A DNA stretch of 18,131 nucleotides from an uncultured Collinsella sp. (GTDB lineage Bacteria; Actinomycetota; Coriobacteriia; Coriobacteriales; Coriobacteriaceae). Made by a program: the position numbers and the translations under genes. The notes under the pieces are model-generated. The model did no database searches. It had not been told where the DNA came from and saw only the letters and a list, made by a program, of their open reading frames with translations. Below are positions 6,219 through 13,299 of this stretch, one piece after another; position 1 is the first letter of the stretch; every line of letters starts with the position of its first letter. Where the stretch lies: NCBI GenBank assembly GCA_902494815.1, contig CABUVB010000016.1, forward strand, positions 1 to 18,131, given 5' to 3'.

Positions 6219-8468
6219 ATGCGTAATTCTGTATCTGACGTCACCGACGCCGAGATCCTGGACGAGGCCCGCGAGGCCATGACCCAGGCTGCCTTCGATG
6301 CCGCCGATGAGGCCAATGCTGCCCAGGCCGTCGAGTCCGCTACCGAGAGCCTGCCCGCCTTTGACGAGCTGGGCCTCTCCGACGAGATGCTTCGTGCTAT
6401 CGAGAACCTGGGCTACACGGCGCCCACGCCCGTGCAGGCCGGCTCGATCCCCGTAGTGCTCGAGGGCCGTGACCTGCTTGCCGCCGCTCAGACCGGCACC
6501 GGCAAGACGGCTGCCTTTTTGCTGCCGACCATGAACAATCTGGAGCACATCGCTCCTCCCAAACCCGTGCGCGAGCGCGGCGGCCGCAACCGCCGTCGCG
6601 GTGTTAAAAAGCCCGAGGGCAACGGCCGCGGCCCCGTGATGCTCGTCATCACCCCCACGCGCGAGCTTGCCCAGCAGATCGACGAGGTCGCGAGCAAGAT
6701 CGCCGACGTCACGGGCCACGTTGCCGTGACCGTCGTGGGCGGCGTGAGCTACAAGCCGCAAACCGCTGCCCTCAAGTACGGCTGCGACATCCTGGTCGCA
6801 ACGCCGGGCCGTCTGGTCGATCTGATCGAGCAGGGTGCCTGCCATCTGGACGAGGTCAAGGTGCTGGTGCTCGACGAGGCCGACCGTATGCTCGACATGG
6901 GCTTTTTGCCTGCCGTCCGCCGCATTGTGCGCGAGACGCCGGCCGAGCGCCAGACGCTGCTGTTCTCGGCGACGCTCGACGAGGAGGCCGTGGGCGAGAT
7001 CACCGACCTGGTGAGCGACCCGGCACGCGTGGAGATCGCGCCCGCCACGTCGACCGCCGACACCGTCGACCAGTTTGTGTTCCCGGTGTCCATCGAGGCC
7101 AAGAACAACCTGCTGCCCGAGTTCCTCAAAAAGGAGGGCCCGGAGCGCACTATCGTCTTTATGCGCACCAAGCACCGCGCCGACAGCTGCTGCCGTCGTC
7201 TGGAGCGCAAGGGCATCAAGGCCGCCGCGATTCACGGCAACCGCAGCCAGGCTCAGCGCGAGCGTGCCCTTTCGGCCTTCCGCGACGGTACCGTTGACGT
7301 GCTGGTGGCAACCGACGTGCTTGCCCGCGGCATCGACATTAGCGACGTGCGCTACGTCGTGAACTTTGACGTGCCGGCCGAGCCGACCGACTATATCCAC
7401 CGTATTGGCCGTACGGGCCGCGCCGGCGAGCTGGGCTGGGCCATCACGTTTGTGACCGAGCAGGATGTCGATGAGTTCTACGAAATCGAGAAGCTCATGG
7501 ACAAGACCGCCGACATCTACGAGGCCGGCGACCTGCATGTGGGCCCCAATCCGCCCGCGGTTGACCCCGAGCGCGATCCTGCGGCCTTTAAGGTGAAGAA
7601 GAAAACCAAGCGCGGCAAGTCCAAGAGCAAGAAGAAGCTTGAGCAGGCACGTCGCGACGGCAAGCGCAACGGCGATGACTACGGCGATGTGGCCGGTCGT
7701 TCCAACCGCGGTCGCGACGAGCGTCGAGGCGACGGCGAGCGTCCGAGCCGTCCCAAGCGCGGCGGCAAGACCCGCGTGCGCGAGGGCGTTCAGGCTCGCG
7801 TGGACGAGGCTGTGGAGAGCGTGGCCCGCGAGGTGGCTGCCGAGGAGCGCGGCGGTGCTGACGCCGTCAAGCAGGCCCCGCGTGGCAACCGTGCCGAGCG
7901 TCGTGCCAAGCGGTTCCAGGGCGAGGCGCATCGCCGCCGCCGCGAGGACGAGGATCGCGGTGGCCGTCGTCGTGTCGAGCGCGAGGACGAGGGCCGCGGT
8001 TCGCGCGGTGGCAAGCGCGGTTCGGGCGACCGCCGTCGTTCCGGTCGTGATGACGAGCGCGGCGGCCGTGACGAGCGTCGCGGCGGCGAGGGTCGTGGTG
8101 AGCGTGCTGCCCGTGGCGGTGAGTCCCGTGGCGGCAAGCGCTTTGAAGAGCGCGGTAGCCGCGGCGGCGAGCGTCGCGAGGGTGCTCGCGGCAATGGCGG
8201 CCGCGGCGGCGCTGGTCGTTCTAACGAGTTGCGCGACCGTCGTGACCCGCGTGCCAGCCGCGATCGTCGCGATGACTGGCGCAACTACGACGATACCCGC
8301 GAGGAGCGTCGTGGCGGCTATCGTGGCGGGCGTGGCGGCAACCAGGCCGGCTCCCGTGGCGGCCGTGCCGGCGGTCGCGATAACCGTGGCAGCTATGGCA
8401 ATAGTCGTGGTGGCAAGCGTGGCGGCAGCTCCCGTCGTCCCGGTGACGGCGGCGGCAAGCGCAAATAA
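6219..8468 (+). CDS. DEAD-box ATP-dependent RNA helicase with long Arg/Gly-rich tail
   Basis: 749 aa. It unwinds or remodels RNA with ATP, with likely roles in ribosome assembly, mRNA decay or cold adaptation. All core motifs are present: Q motif (FDELGLS, 48-54, with PTPVQ at 69-73), AQTGTGKT (90-97), PTREL (146-150), TPGRL (195-199), DEAD (219-222), SAT (250-252), VLVATDVLARGID (361-373) and HRIGRTGRAG (394-403). A basic insert (RGGRNRRRGVKK) sits between motifs I and Ia. Residues from about 455 to the end form a ~295-residue low-complexity tail rich in Arg, Gly, Lys, Asp and Glu, with many RGG and RGGK units, far longer than in typical CsdA/RhlE proteins. Start ATG 6219 has AAGGA ten bases upstream; a GTG at 6183 is less likely. 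Monocistronic, ended by a strong terminator. Family certain; subfamily (DeaD/CsdA versus RhlE) open. Confidence 0.95.
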   Translation: MRNSVSDVTDAEILDEAREAMTQAAFDAADEANAAQAVESATESLPAFDELGLSDEMLRAIENLGYTAPTPVQAGSIPVVLEGRDLLAAAQTGTGKTAAFLLPTMNNLEHIAPPKPVRERGGRNRRRGVKKPEGNGRGPVMLVITPTRELAQQIDEVASKIADVTGHVAVTVVGGVSYKPQTAALKYGCDILVATPGRLVDLIEQGACHLDEVKVLVLDEADRMLDMGFLPAVRRIVRETPAERQTLLFSATLDEEAVGEITDLVSDPARVEIAPATSTADTVDQFVFPVSIEAKNNLLPEFLKKEGPERTIVFMRTKHRADSCCRRLERKGIKAAAIHGNRSQAQRERALSAFRDGTVDVLVATDVLARGIDISDVRYVVNFDVPAEPTDYIHRIGRTGRAGELGWAITFVTEQDVDEFYEIEKLMDKTADIYEAGDLHVGPNPPAVDPERDPAAFKVKKKTKRGKSKSKKKLEQARRDGKRNGDDYGDVAGRSNRGRDERRGDGERPSRPKRGGKTRVREGVQARVDEAVESVAREVAAEERGGADAVKQAPRGNRAERRAKRFQGEAHRRRREDEDRGGRRRVEREDEGRGSRGGKRGSGDRRRSGRDDERGGRDERRGGEGRGERAARGGESRGGKRFEERGSRGGERREGARGNGGRGGAGRSNELRDRRDPRASRDRRDDWRNYDDTREERRGGYRGGRGGNQAGSRGGRAGGRDNRGSYGNSRGGKRGGSSRRPGDGGGKRK

Positions 8469-8503
8469 CACACGCATCGCCCGCTAGAGCGAGGTGAACC
8501 AAG

Positions 8504-8540
8504 GGCCCCGAGCAACTACGCTCGGGGCCCTTTTTGTTTG
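8504..8540 (+). terminator. Rho-independent terminator after the helicase gene
   Basis: Perfect 11-bp stem GGGCCCCGAGC/GCTCGGGGCCC with a 6-nt loop (AACTAC), directly followed by TTTTTGTTT. Confidence 0.95.
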
Positions 8541-8641
8541 CCGTATCCGATCGCTAGTTCAAATGTGATTTCCTCGGGAATGCATCTAGAGGATGCCGTG
8601 GGCCTGTTTCCTACCATGCGGCAATGGGTCCCATGGGGTGC

Positions 8642-8881
8642 GCCGTGCATTTTTTGGAGTATTCTGCAGTTCGAGTTGTCTGCATATGATTTGACGTCGC
8701 CAACGGTGGCTTTCGGATATCCCTAGCGAGCGTTCTGAGTCAGATTTCGTCGTTTTCCGGAGCAGGGGCGCGTCATTCTCGCCATGTCGGAACCCAAAAT
8801 GACGCAGCGCCCTAAAGGTTTGCCCGCTCGGGGTATTGCTGGCGCGGTCACGTTGCAGAATACTCCGTTTTTTGCACGGGC
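8642..8881. repeat. Spaced inverted repeat in a gene-free region
   Basis: 8642-8668 and 8854-8881 are imperfect inverted copies sharing an exact 13-bp block GGAGTATTCTGCA/TGCAGAATACTCC plus GTGCA/TGCAC, separated by a six-base homopolymer (T6 in one copy; the other reads T6 on the plus strand, A-rich when inverted). Between them a bulged stem-loop occupies 8766-8812 (GGGCGC+GTCATT / AATGAC+GCGCCC). The stretch 8541-9089 otherwise holds only short ORFs without ribosome sites and an AT-richer segment (8920-8960), so I see no gene. Confidence 0.7.
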
Positions 8882-8977
8882 CAGGATGGGGTACCTCAGG
8901 AGAACACGGCGGTATCCCGTAAATATATACAATCTGTACCGTAATTTATACAAAACGAAGAGGCAGACAGCGTAGGG

Positions 8978-9006
8978 TTGGTGCATTGGGGTGCTTGATG
9001 CACCAA
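8978..9006. repeat. TGGTGCA palindrome upstream of the EFR1 gene
   Basis: Perfect 9-bp arms TTGGTGCAT/ATGCACCAA with an 11-nt loop. The 13-mer TGGTGCATTGGGG (8979-8991) recurs exactly, inverted, at 9916-9928 beyond the gene. Confidence 0.85.
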
Positions 9007-9026
9007 AATGGGGATCCCACGTGCCG

Positions 9027-9032
9027 TATACT
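9027..9032 (+). promoter_or_regulatory. Possible -10 element of the EFR1 gene
   Basis: TATACT, about 58 bases before the ATG. No convincing -35 (CAAAAT at 17-bp spacing), so this call is tentative. Confidence 0.35.
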
Positions 9033-9089
9033 CTGGCTGGATGTGAAAACGGCTTGACGCGTTGCCAGACGTAGGGGGAGGGTGTCTCG

Positions 9090-9851
9090 ATGAGCGTATT
9101 CGAAATTGTGTTTAGTCCGACGGGTGGAACGCAGAAGGTGTCTGGCCTTGTGGCCGGGGCACTGGACAAGAATACCGTTACCGTCGATCTGACCGATAGC
9201 GGGCTAGATTTCAGCGCTGTCTCGATGACTGAGGACGACGTGGCCGTAATCTCTGTGCCGGCGTATGCCGGTAGAATCCCGGCTGTGGTGGCTGACCGGT
9301 TGGGCATGGTTCACGGCAACGGAGCGCGGGCCGTTCTGGTGTGCGTCTACGGAAACCGCGCGTTTGAGGACACGCTCGTAGAGCTGGAGGACGTTGCGAA
9401 GCATGCGGGATTCCGGGTGATCGCGGCAGTTGCAGCCATTGCAGAACATTCCATTGCGCGACAGTTTGCTGCTGGGCGACCGGATGCGCAGGATGCGGCG
9501 CAGCTCGCAGAGTTTGCGCAGCAAATTCAGCAAAAGCTGTTGGCTGAGGATACATCCGAGCCCTCTATTCCCGGCAATCGTCCTTATAAACAAGCCAGAG
9601 GTCACCGCATGGCACCCGAGGCAACAGAGGATTGTGTCTCCTGCGGTGCATGCGCCGCGGCGTGCCCCGTTGGTGCTATCGACAAAGGTGACCCCAAGCG
9701 AGCAGCTGGCGAGGCGTGCACCTCCTGCATGCGCTGCATCGCCGTATGTCCGCGAGGTGCTCGCAAGCTTGATCCCAACAAACTATCCACTGTTTCCCAG
9801 ATGCTGAGCAAGGTTTGCGTCGTGCGGAAGGAATGCGAGCTCTTTATCTAG
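9090..9851 (+). CDS. EFR1-family protein: flavodoxin-like domain plus 2[4Fe-4S] ferredoxin
   Basis: 253 aa, soluble, a likely cytoplasmic electron carrier or flavin/Fe-S oxidoreductase. Residues 1-150 form a flavodoxin-like fold: FSPTGGTQK (8-16) as the phosphate-binding loop, VPAYAGRIP (56-64) and VCVYGNRAFEDT (84-95), characteristic of EFR1 proteins. The C-terminal ferredoxin domain has two full CxxCxxCxxxCP sets, Cys182/185/188/192 and Cys210/213/216/220, consistent with two cubane clusters. A GGGGGAGGG ribosome site lies eight bases before the ATG. It is a single-gene unit with no neighbour on its strand within 340 bp, and it sits between matching inverted repeats. Family assignment is good; the electron donor and acceptor are unknown. 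The nearby hydrogenase makes a redox link conceivable but unproven. Confidence 0.92.
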   Translation: MSVFEIVFSPTGGTQKVSGLVAGALDKNTVTVDLTDSGLDFSAVSMTEDDVAVISVPAYAGRIPAVVADRLGMVHGNGARAVLVCVYGNRAFEDTLVELEDVAKHAGFRVIAAVAAIAEHSIARQFAAGRPDAQDAAQLAEFAQQIQQKLLAEDTSEPSIPGNRPYKQARGHRMAPEATEDCVSCGACAAACPVGAIDKGDPKRAAGEACTSCMRCIAVCPRGARKLDPNKLSTVSQMLSKVCVVRKECELFI

Positions 9852-9863
9852 CGCATACGAAAT

Positions 9864-9928
9864 TGGTGCAATGGGGCCAGGTTAATCTGCGCCGACCTGG
9901 TGCAAACAAACCTGTCCCCAATGCACCA
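9864..9928. repeat. Inverted repeat downstream of the EFR1 gene
   Basis: 20-bp arms TGGTGCAATGGGGCCAGGTT (9864-9883) and its inverted partner (9909-9928) match at 18 of 20 positions. A third TGGTGCA copy lies in the loop (9898-9904). The family is shared with the palindrome at 8978-9006. With no T-run after it, it is a poor terminator candidate. Confidence 0.85.
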
Positions 9929-9984
9929 GAGTGAGGAGTGTCCCCGAGTGCCGGCAGAAAAGGAACGTCCCTAAGTACCGCATA

Positions 9985-10020
9985 AATACCGTTTATCGGA
10001 GAAAAAATACCGTTCGCCGG
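9985..10020 (+). promoter_or_regulatory. Two 21-bp-phased direct repeats before the PTS promoter
   Basis: AATACCGTTNNNCGG occurs at 9985-9999 and again at 10006-10020, an offset of exactly two helical turns, ending 9 bp before the putative -35. This is the usual geometry of an activator or dual-site regulator; the protein is unknown. Confidence 0.5.
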
Positions 10021-10029
10021 TCATAATGA

Positions 10030-10057
10030 TTGTTCCGGCTTTGGGCTTGTCTACAAT
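10030..10057 (+). promoter_or_regulatory. Putative promoter of the alpha-glucoside PTS operon
   Basis: TTGTTC (10030-10035), a 16-bp spacer and TACAAT (10052-10057). Transcription would begin near 10064, giving a ~130-nt leader before the EIIA start. Confidence 0.55.
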
Positions 10058-10077
10058 AACCCCCGTAAAAGAAATGC

Positions 10078-10168
10078 GGAAGGTTACCGAGTCCCCTCGG
10101 ACGTGGGCCTAACCAAAGTCTTTGATCGCGAGCGTCTCAATGGGCGCATTCGATTGATTTTGGTTGGG
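10078..10168 (+). promoter_or_regulatory. Leader RNA with RAT-like antiterminator site and competing hairpin
   Basis: 10078-10114 resembles the BglG/LicT ribonucleic antiterminator target: GGAAGGTTACCGAG, a small loop, then CTCGG and a closing TAACC. The segment CCTAACC (10108-10114) can pair either back to GGTTA (10082-10086) or forward to GGTTGGG (10162-10168); the second pairing extends to a 13-bp stem with two G-U wobbles (10108-10120 with 10156-10168). Two mutually exclusive structures and a BglG-family gene in the operon fit antitermination. The following U-tract is weak (CTATATTTA), so this remains inference. Confidence 0.45.
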
Positions 10169-10194
10169 CTATATTTATGAAGGGACATGTCACC

Positions 10195-10707
10195 ATGGGT
10201 TTCTTTTCTCGCCTAATGGGTGGTTAGGATAAGCAGACGACTGCGGCTTCCGAGTTCGAAATCCTCGCTCCCGTTTCCGGCGAGCTTGTTCATCTAGAAA
10301 ATACCAATGACCCCGCTTTTAGCAGCCGTGCAGTGGGCGATGGCGTTGCCGTGGTTCCCCAAGAGGGAACGGTGTGCGCTCCCGTTTCCGGCACCGTCGC
10401 GGCGCTGTTTCCGACTGAGCACGCGCTGGGCATCATGTCCGACGACAGCTCCGCTCAGGTGATGCTGCATATCGGAATCGACACTGTTAAGCTTGAGGGC
10501 AAGGGCTTCCATGCGCTTGTTGCCCAGGGTGACCATGTCGACGCGGGCCAGCCCCTCGTCGAGGTCGATTTCGACGCGGTCCGCGCCGCCGGCTTCGATC
10601 CCACGGTCTTCGTTATCGTGTGCGAGCGCTCGGAGAACTCGACTCTTCGTGAGCATGCTTCCGGCCCTGTTGCTGTTAAAGAGCCTGTCGTCTGGCTTTC
10701 CGAGTAA
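10195..10707 (+). CDS. PTS EIIA component, glucose (Crr) type, interrupted by an in-frame TAG at codon 11
   Basis: Takes phosphate from HPr and passes it to EIIB. Read through the TAG at 10225-10227, the frame gives 170 codons that align from end to end with EIIA-Glc: MGFFSRLMGG at the N-terminus, ILAPVSGEL, then VGDGVAV, the histidines His76 (PTEHALG) and active-site His92 (LHIGIDTV), and a C-terminus at the expected place. The ATG at 10195 has AAGGGA nine bases upstream. After the TAG the first possible start is GTG 10333, which has no ribosome site and would lose the first strands of the fold. TAG differs from AAG (Lys) by one base and related proteins usually have Lys here, so a nonsense mutation, read error or tolerated readthrough are all possible. 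It heads an operon with antiterminator, EIICB and GH4 hydrolase. Family sure; whether intact protein is made is not. Confidence 0.8.
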
Positions 10708-10725
10708 ATTCTTGTGGTGGGTACC

Positions 10726-11580
10726 GTGGTTATCAAGCGAGTTTTTAACAACAACGTCGCAATGGTCACTTCGGACGATGGCTCCGAGCTCATCGTCATC
10801 GGCCGAGGCCTCTGCTTTGGCCGTCATGCCGGCGATGCCATCGACGAGGCGTCGATCGAAAAGACCTACGCGTTGCAGGAGGGAACTTCTCAGGACTCGC
10901 GTACGATTGACCGCTTGGCACATCTTTTGGAGTCCATCCCCACCGTCAACCTCGTGATTGCCGAGGACATTGTTCAGATGCTCCGTCGAGAGCTCAATGT
11001 TGATATCAACGACAAGATTCTCATTGCTCTCGCAGATCATATCAGCCTTGCTTTGGAGCGTGAGCGCAAGGGCGTCTCCTGTGAGAATCCGTTGCTGCTC
11101 GAGATCCAGCAGTTCTATCGCAAGGAGTATGCACTTGCGGGCCGTGCGCTGCAGATTATCAAGGAGTATATGGGCATCCAGATGAGCGAAGAAGAGCAGG
11201 GTTTTATTACGCTGCATATCGTCAACGCCGCCATGTCGCAGCGCTCTGACCGTCTGATTGTTTCGGTCCAGCTTGTTCGCGACGTGCTTGCGATTGTTTC
11301 TGAGCGCTATTCTACGACCCTCGATAACACCTCGCTGCCTTACGAACGCTTCGTTCGTCACCTGCAGTTTTTCGCACAGCGGGCGCTTGACCCCACGGCC
11401 GGGCAAATCAATGGCGACGCGCTGTTCCGAATCGATGAAACGGCGTATCCGTGCGCATTCTCGTGCGCGGACGCCATAGCCGCCCACCTGTCGTCTACCT
11501 ATAACGTTGTCGTTACCGATGCCGAGAAGAGTTATCTCGCATACCACATTGTTAACCTGCTTGGAGAACCTGGTCTCTAG
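10726..11580 (+). CDS. licT: BglG/LicT-family transcriptional antiterminator
   Basis: 284 aa from GTG 10726. An RNA-binding protein that stabilises an antiterminator hairpin when substrate is present. Residues 1-55 form the co-antiterminator RNA-binding domain (MVIKRVFNNNVAMV opening). Two PRD domains follow, with the four phosphorylatable histidines in place: His105 (ADHIS) and His164 (LHIVN) in PRD1, His212 (RHLQF) and His274 (YHIVN) in PRD2. I prefer this GTG because LicT proteins start at this point and GGTGGG lies just upstream; a GTG at 10714 would add four residues. It begins 18 bases after the EIIA stop. Its likely target is the leader at 10078-10168, with EIICB inhibiting it by phosphorylation in the absence of sugar. 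The symbol denotes the family; the exact orthologue is not established. Confidence 0.92.
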   Translation: MVIKRVFNNNVAMVTSDDGSELIVIGRGLCFGRHAGDAIDEASIEKTYALQEGTSQDSRTIDRLAHLLESIPTVNLVIAEDIVQMLRRELNVDINDKILIALADHISLALERERKGVSCENPLLLEIQQFYRKEYALAGRALQIIKEYMGIQMSEEEQGFITLHIVNAAMSQRSDRLIVSVQLVRDVLAIVSERYSTTLDNTSLPYERFVRHLQFFAQRALDPTAGQINGDALFRIDETAYPCAFSCADAIAAHLSSTYNVVVTDAEKSYLAYHIVNLLGEPGL

Positions 11581-11587
11581 GCATAAC

Positions 11588-11640
11588 GTGCCCACACATC
11601 GATTGGTATAAGGCAAGGCTTACGGTCTTGCCCAGGGCAC
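11588..11640 (+). promoter_or_regulatory. Intercistronic nested stem-loop between licT and EIICB
   Basis: Inner stem GGCAAG/CTTGCC (11612-11632) lies inside outer stem GTGCCC/GGGCAC (11588-11640) in the 99-bp gap. No strong U-tract follows directly (CATCTGTCTTAATTT). It could be a processing or partial-attenuation element that sets EIICB level. Confidence 0.45.
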
Positions 11641-11679
11641 ATCTGTCTTAATTTGCGGAAAAGGAAGGGGAGTACCGCT

Positions 11680-13296
11680 ATGACCGCAAAAAAGAAGTTC
11701 AATTTCAAAGCGCCGTTGGAGGTGTTCGCGAAGTCGATCGTTCAGCCGATGATGTATCTCTCGGTTGCCGGCATCCTGCTCATCGTGGGCATCATTCTGA
11801 CCAACAAGACCATCTGCGCCATGATCCCCGTGCTGGGCTTCGGTCCGTTCCAGCTTGTGGGCGCCGTTGTCTATCAGTCGCTGATGTTTATCATCAACAA
11901 CCTCTCGATTCTGTTCTGCGTGGGCATCGCCGGCGCCATGGCAAAGAAGAACAAGGGCCATGCTTCGCTGATCGCCCTGATGTCGTTCTTCCTGTTCCTG
12001 CAGGCTAACAACATCGTGCTCAACGCCACCGGTTCTCTTGCCGATGCGAGCGGCATGCTCGGTCTTACCGGAACCGGCCAGGCCACCGTTATGGGCATCC
12101 AGGTACTCGATACCGGCGTGTTTGGCGGCATCATCCTTGGTTGCATCACCGGTGCCGTGTTCAACAAGTACTCGAACAAGCAGTTCCCCATTGCCCTTTC
12201 GATGTTCTCGGGCGTTCGCTTCCCGTTCCTGATTATGATCATCATTTCCTGGATCATGGGCGCTGGCTTCTGCATCGTTTGGCCTCCGGTTCAGGGTGCC
12301 ATCTCCTCCGTTGCCGGTATCATTAAGGAGTCGGGCAACATCGGTCTGTTTATCTACGGCATGCTCAACAAGCTGCTCGTTCCCACCGGCCTGCACCACC
12401 TCATCTACACCCCGTTCCAGTTCTCCGATGTGGGCGGCACCCTGACGCTGGGTGATCAGGTTATCGCCGGCGCCTATCCCATCCGTGTTGCCGAGATGGC
12501 AATGACGGGCCAGCCCTTCTCCGATAGCACCTACTTCAACAGCTATACCTTCAACAACCTGTGGCCCTACATCGGCATCGGTCTCGCCTTTATCGTCACC
12601 GCTTACAAGGGGAACAAGGATAAGACCAAAGCCGTTATCATCCCGCTGATCATCACCGCCGTGCTCTCCTGTGTCACCGAGCCCATGGACTTCCTCTTTG
12701 TCTTTGCCGCTCCCGTGCTCTTTGTCGTTCACTCGGTTCTTTCCGGCATCTTCCTGGTTCTGCTCAAGGTTCTCTCCGTGCCCGCTTCGACTGCAGGCGG
12801 CATCATCAACATCGTGGTTTCCAACCTGGTCCTGGGTGTCGACAAGACCAACTGGCCGGTTATGCTGGTGCTTGGAGTCGTCAACGCCGCTCTGTACTTC
12901 TTCCTCTTCACCTTCCTTATTAAGAAGCTCAACCTCCACACGCCTGGTCGCGAGGAGGAGTCCGAGCTTGCTGAGTCCGTTGCCGAGGGCGAGGCCGCCG
13001 CGTCTGTCGCGGTGAAGCAGGGCGCTGTTGCCGCAGCTCCCGCAGAGGGCGTCGATGCAGGTATTGCCGACCTGGTCGCAGGTCTTGGTGGCAAGGACAA
13101 CATCGAGGAGCTCGAGAACTGCTTTACGCGTCTCCGCGTGAACGTTAAGAACCCGGACCTCATCAATGAGGACCTCATCAACCACGTGCCCAACAGCGGC
13201 ATCAACCGCAACGGCAACAATATCCAGATCATCTTTGGCATGAAAGTCGCCGAGATGCGCGACAAAGTCGAAAACGCAATTGAGAAGGAGCAGTAA
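11680..13296 (+). CDS. PTS EIICB component, alpha-glucoside/maltose type
   Basis: 538 aa integral membrane permease that imports and phosphorylates the sugar. The EIIC part (about 1-415) has roughly ten hydrophobic segments, with the substrate-site signatures PTGLHHLIYTPFQF (235-248) and TEPMDFLF (333-340) of the glucose/maltose superfamily. An Ala/Glu-rich linker (about 423-460) leads to an EIIB domain with phosphocysteine Cys481 in ENCFTRLRV. There is no fused EIIA, so the interrupted EIIA upstream or another cellular EIIA must donate phosphate. The ATG at 11680 follows AAGGAAGGGGAG; the frame can be extended nine codons upstream, but that would put the ribosome site inside the gene. The GH4 gene starts three bases after the stop, which makes a 6-phospho-alpha-glucoside substrate (maltose, isomaltose, sucrose isomers) likely. 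GlvC, MalX and AglB are candidate equivalents. Confidence 0.93.
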   Translation: MTAKKKFNFKAPLEVFAKSIVQPMMYLSVAGILLIVGIILTNKTICAMIPVLGFGPFQLVGAVVYQSLMFIINNLSILFCVGIAGAMAKKNKGHASLIALMSFFLFLQANNIVLNATGSLADASGMLGLTGTGQATVMGIQVLDTGVFGGIILGCITGAVFNKYSNKQFPIALSMFSGVRFPFLIMIIISWIMGAGFCIVWPPVQGAISSVAGIIKESGNIGLFIYGMLNKLLVPTGLHHLIYTPFQFSDVGGTLTLGDQVIAGAYPIRVAEMAMTGQPFSDSTYFNSYTFNNLWPYIGIGLAFIVTAYKGNKDKTKAVIIPLIITAVLSCVTEPMDFLFVFAAPVLFVVHSVLSGIFLVLLKVLSVPASTAGGIINIVVSNLVLGVDKTNWPVMLVLGVVNAALYFFLFTFLIKKLNLHTPGREEESELAESVAEGEAAASVAVKQGAVAAAPAEGVDAGIADLVAGLGGKDNIEELENCFTRLRVNVKNPDLINEDLINHVPNSGINRNGNNIQIIFGMKVAEMRDKVENAIEKEQ

Positions 13297-13299
13297 ACA

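Noticed and set aside
5675..6316. 213-codon minus-strand ORF upstream of the FHA gene
   Set aside because: Passes through palindromes 3 and 4 and into the helicase coding start; no motif or start signal.
6153..8477. 774-codon antisense ORF opposite the helicase gene
   Set aside because: Product is an Ala/Leu/Val/Thr-rich string with no domain. It arises because GC-rich third positions on the sense strand remove stops from the reverse frame, while the plus strand has every DEAD-box motif.
8538..8975. Short ORFs of 62 and 63 codons in the gap after the helicase
   Set aside because: No ribosome sites, no recognisable domain, and they overlap the inverted repeats.
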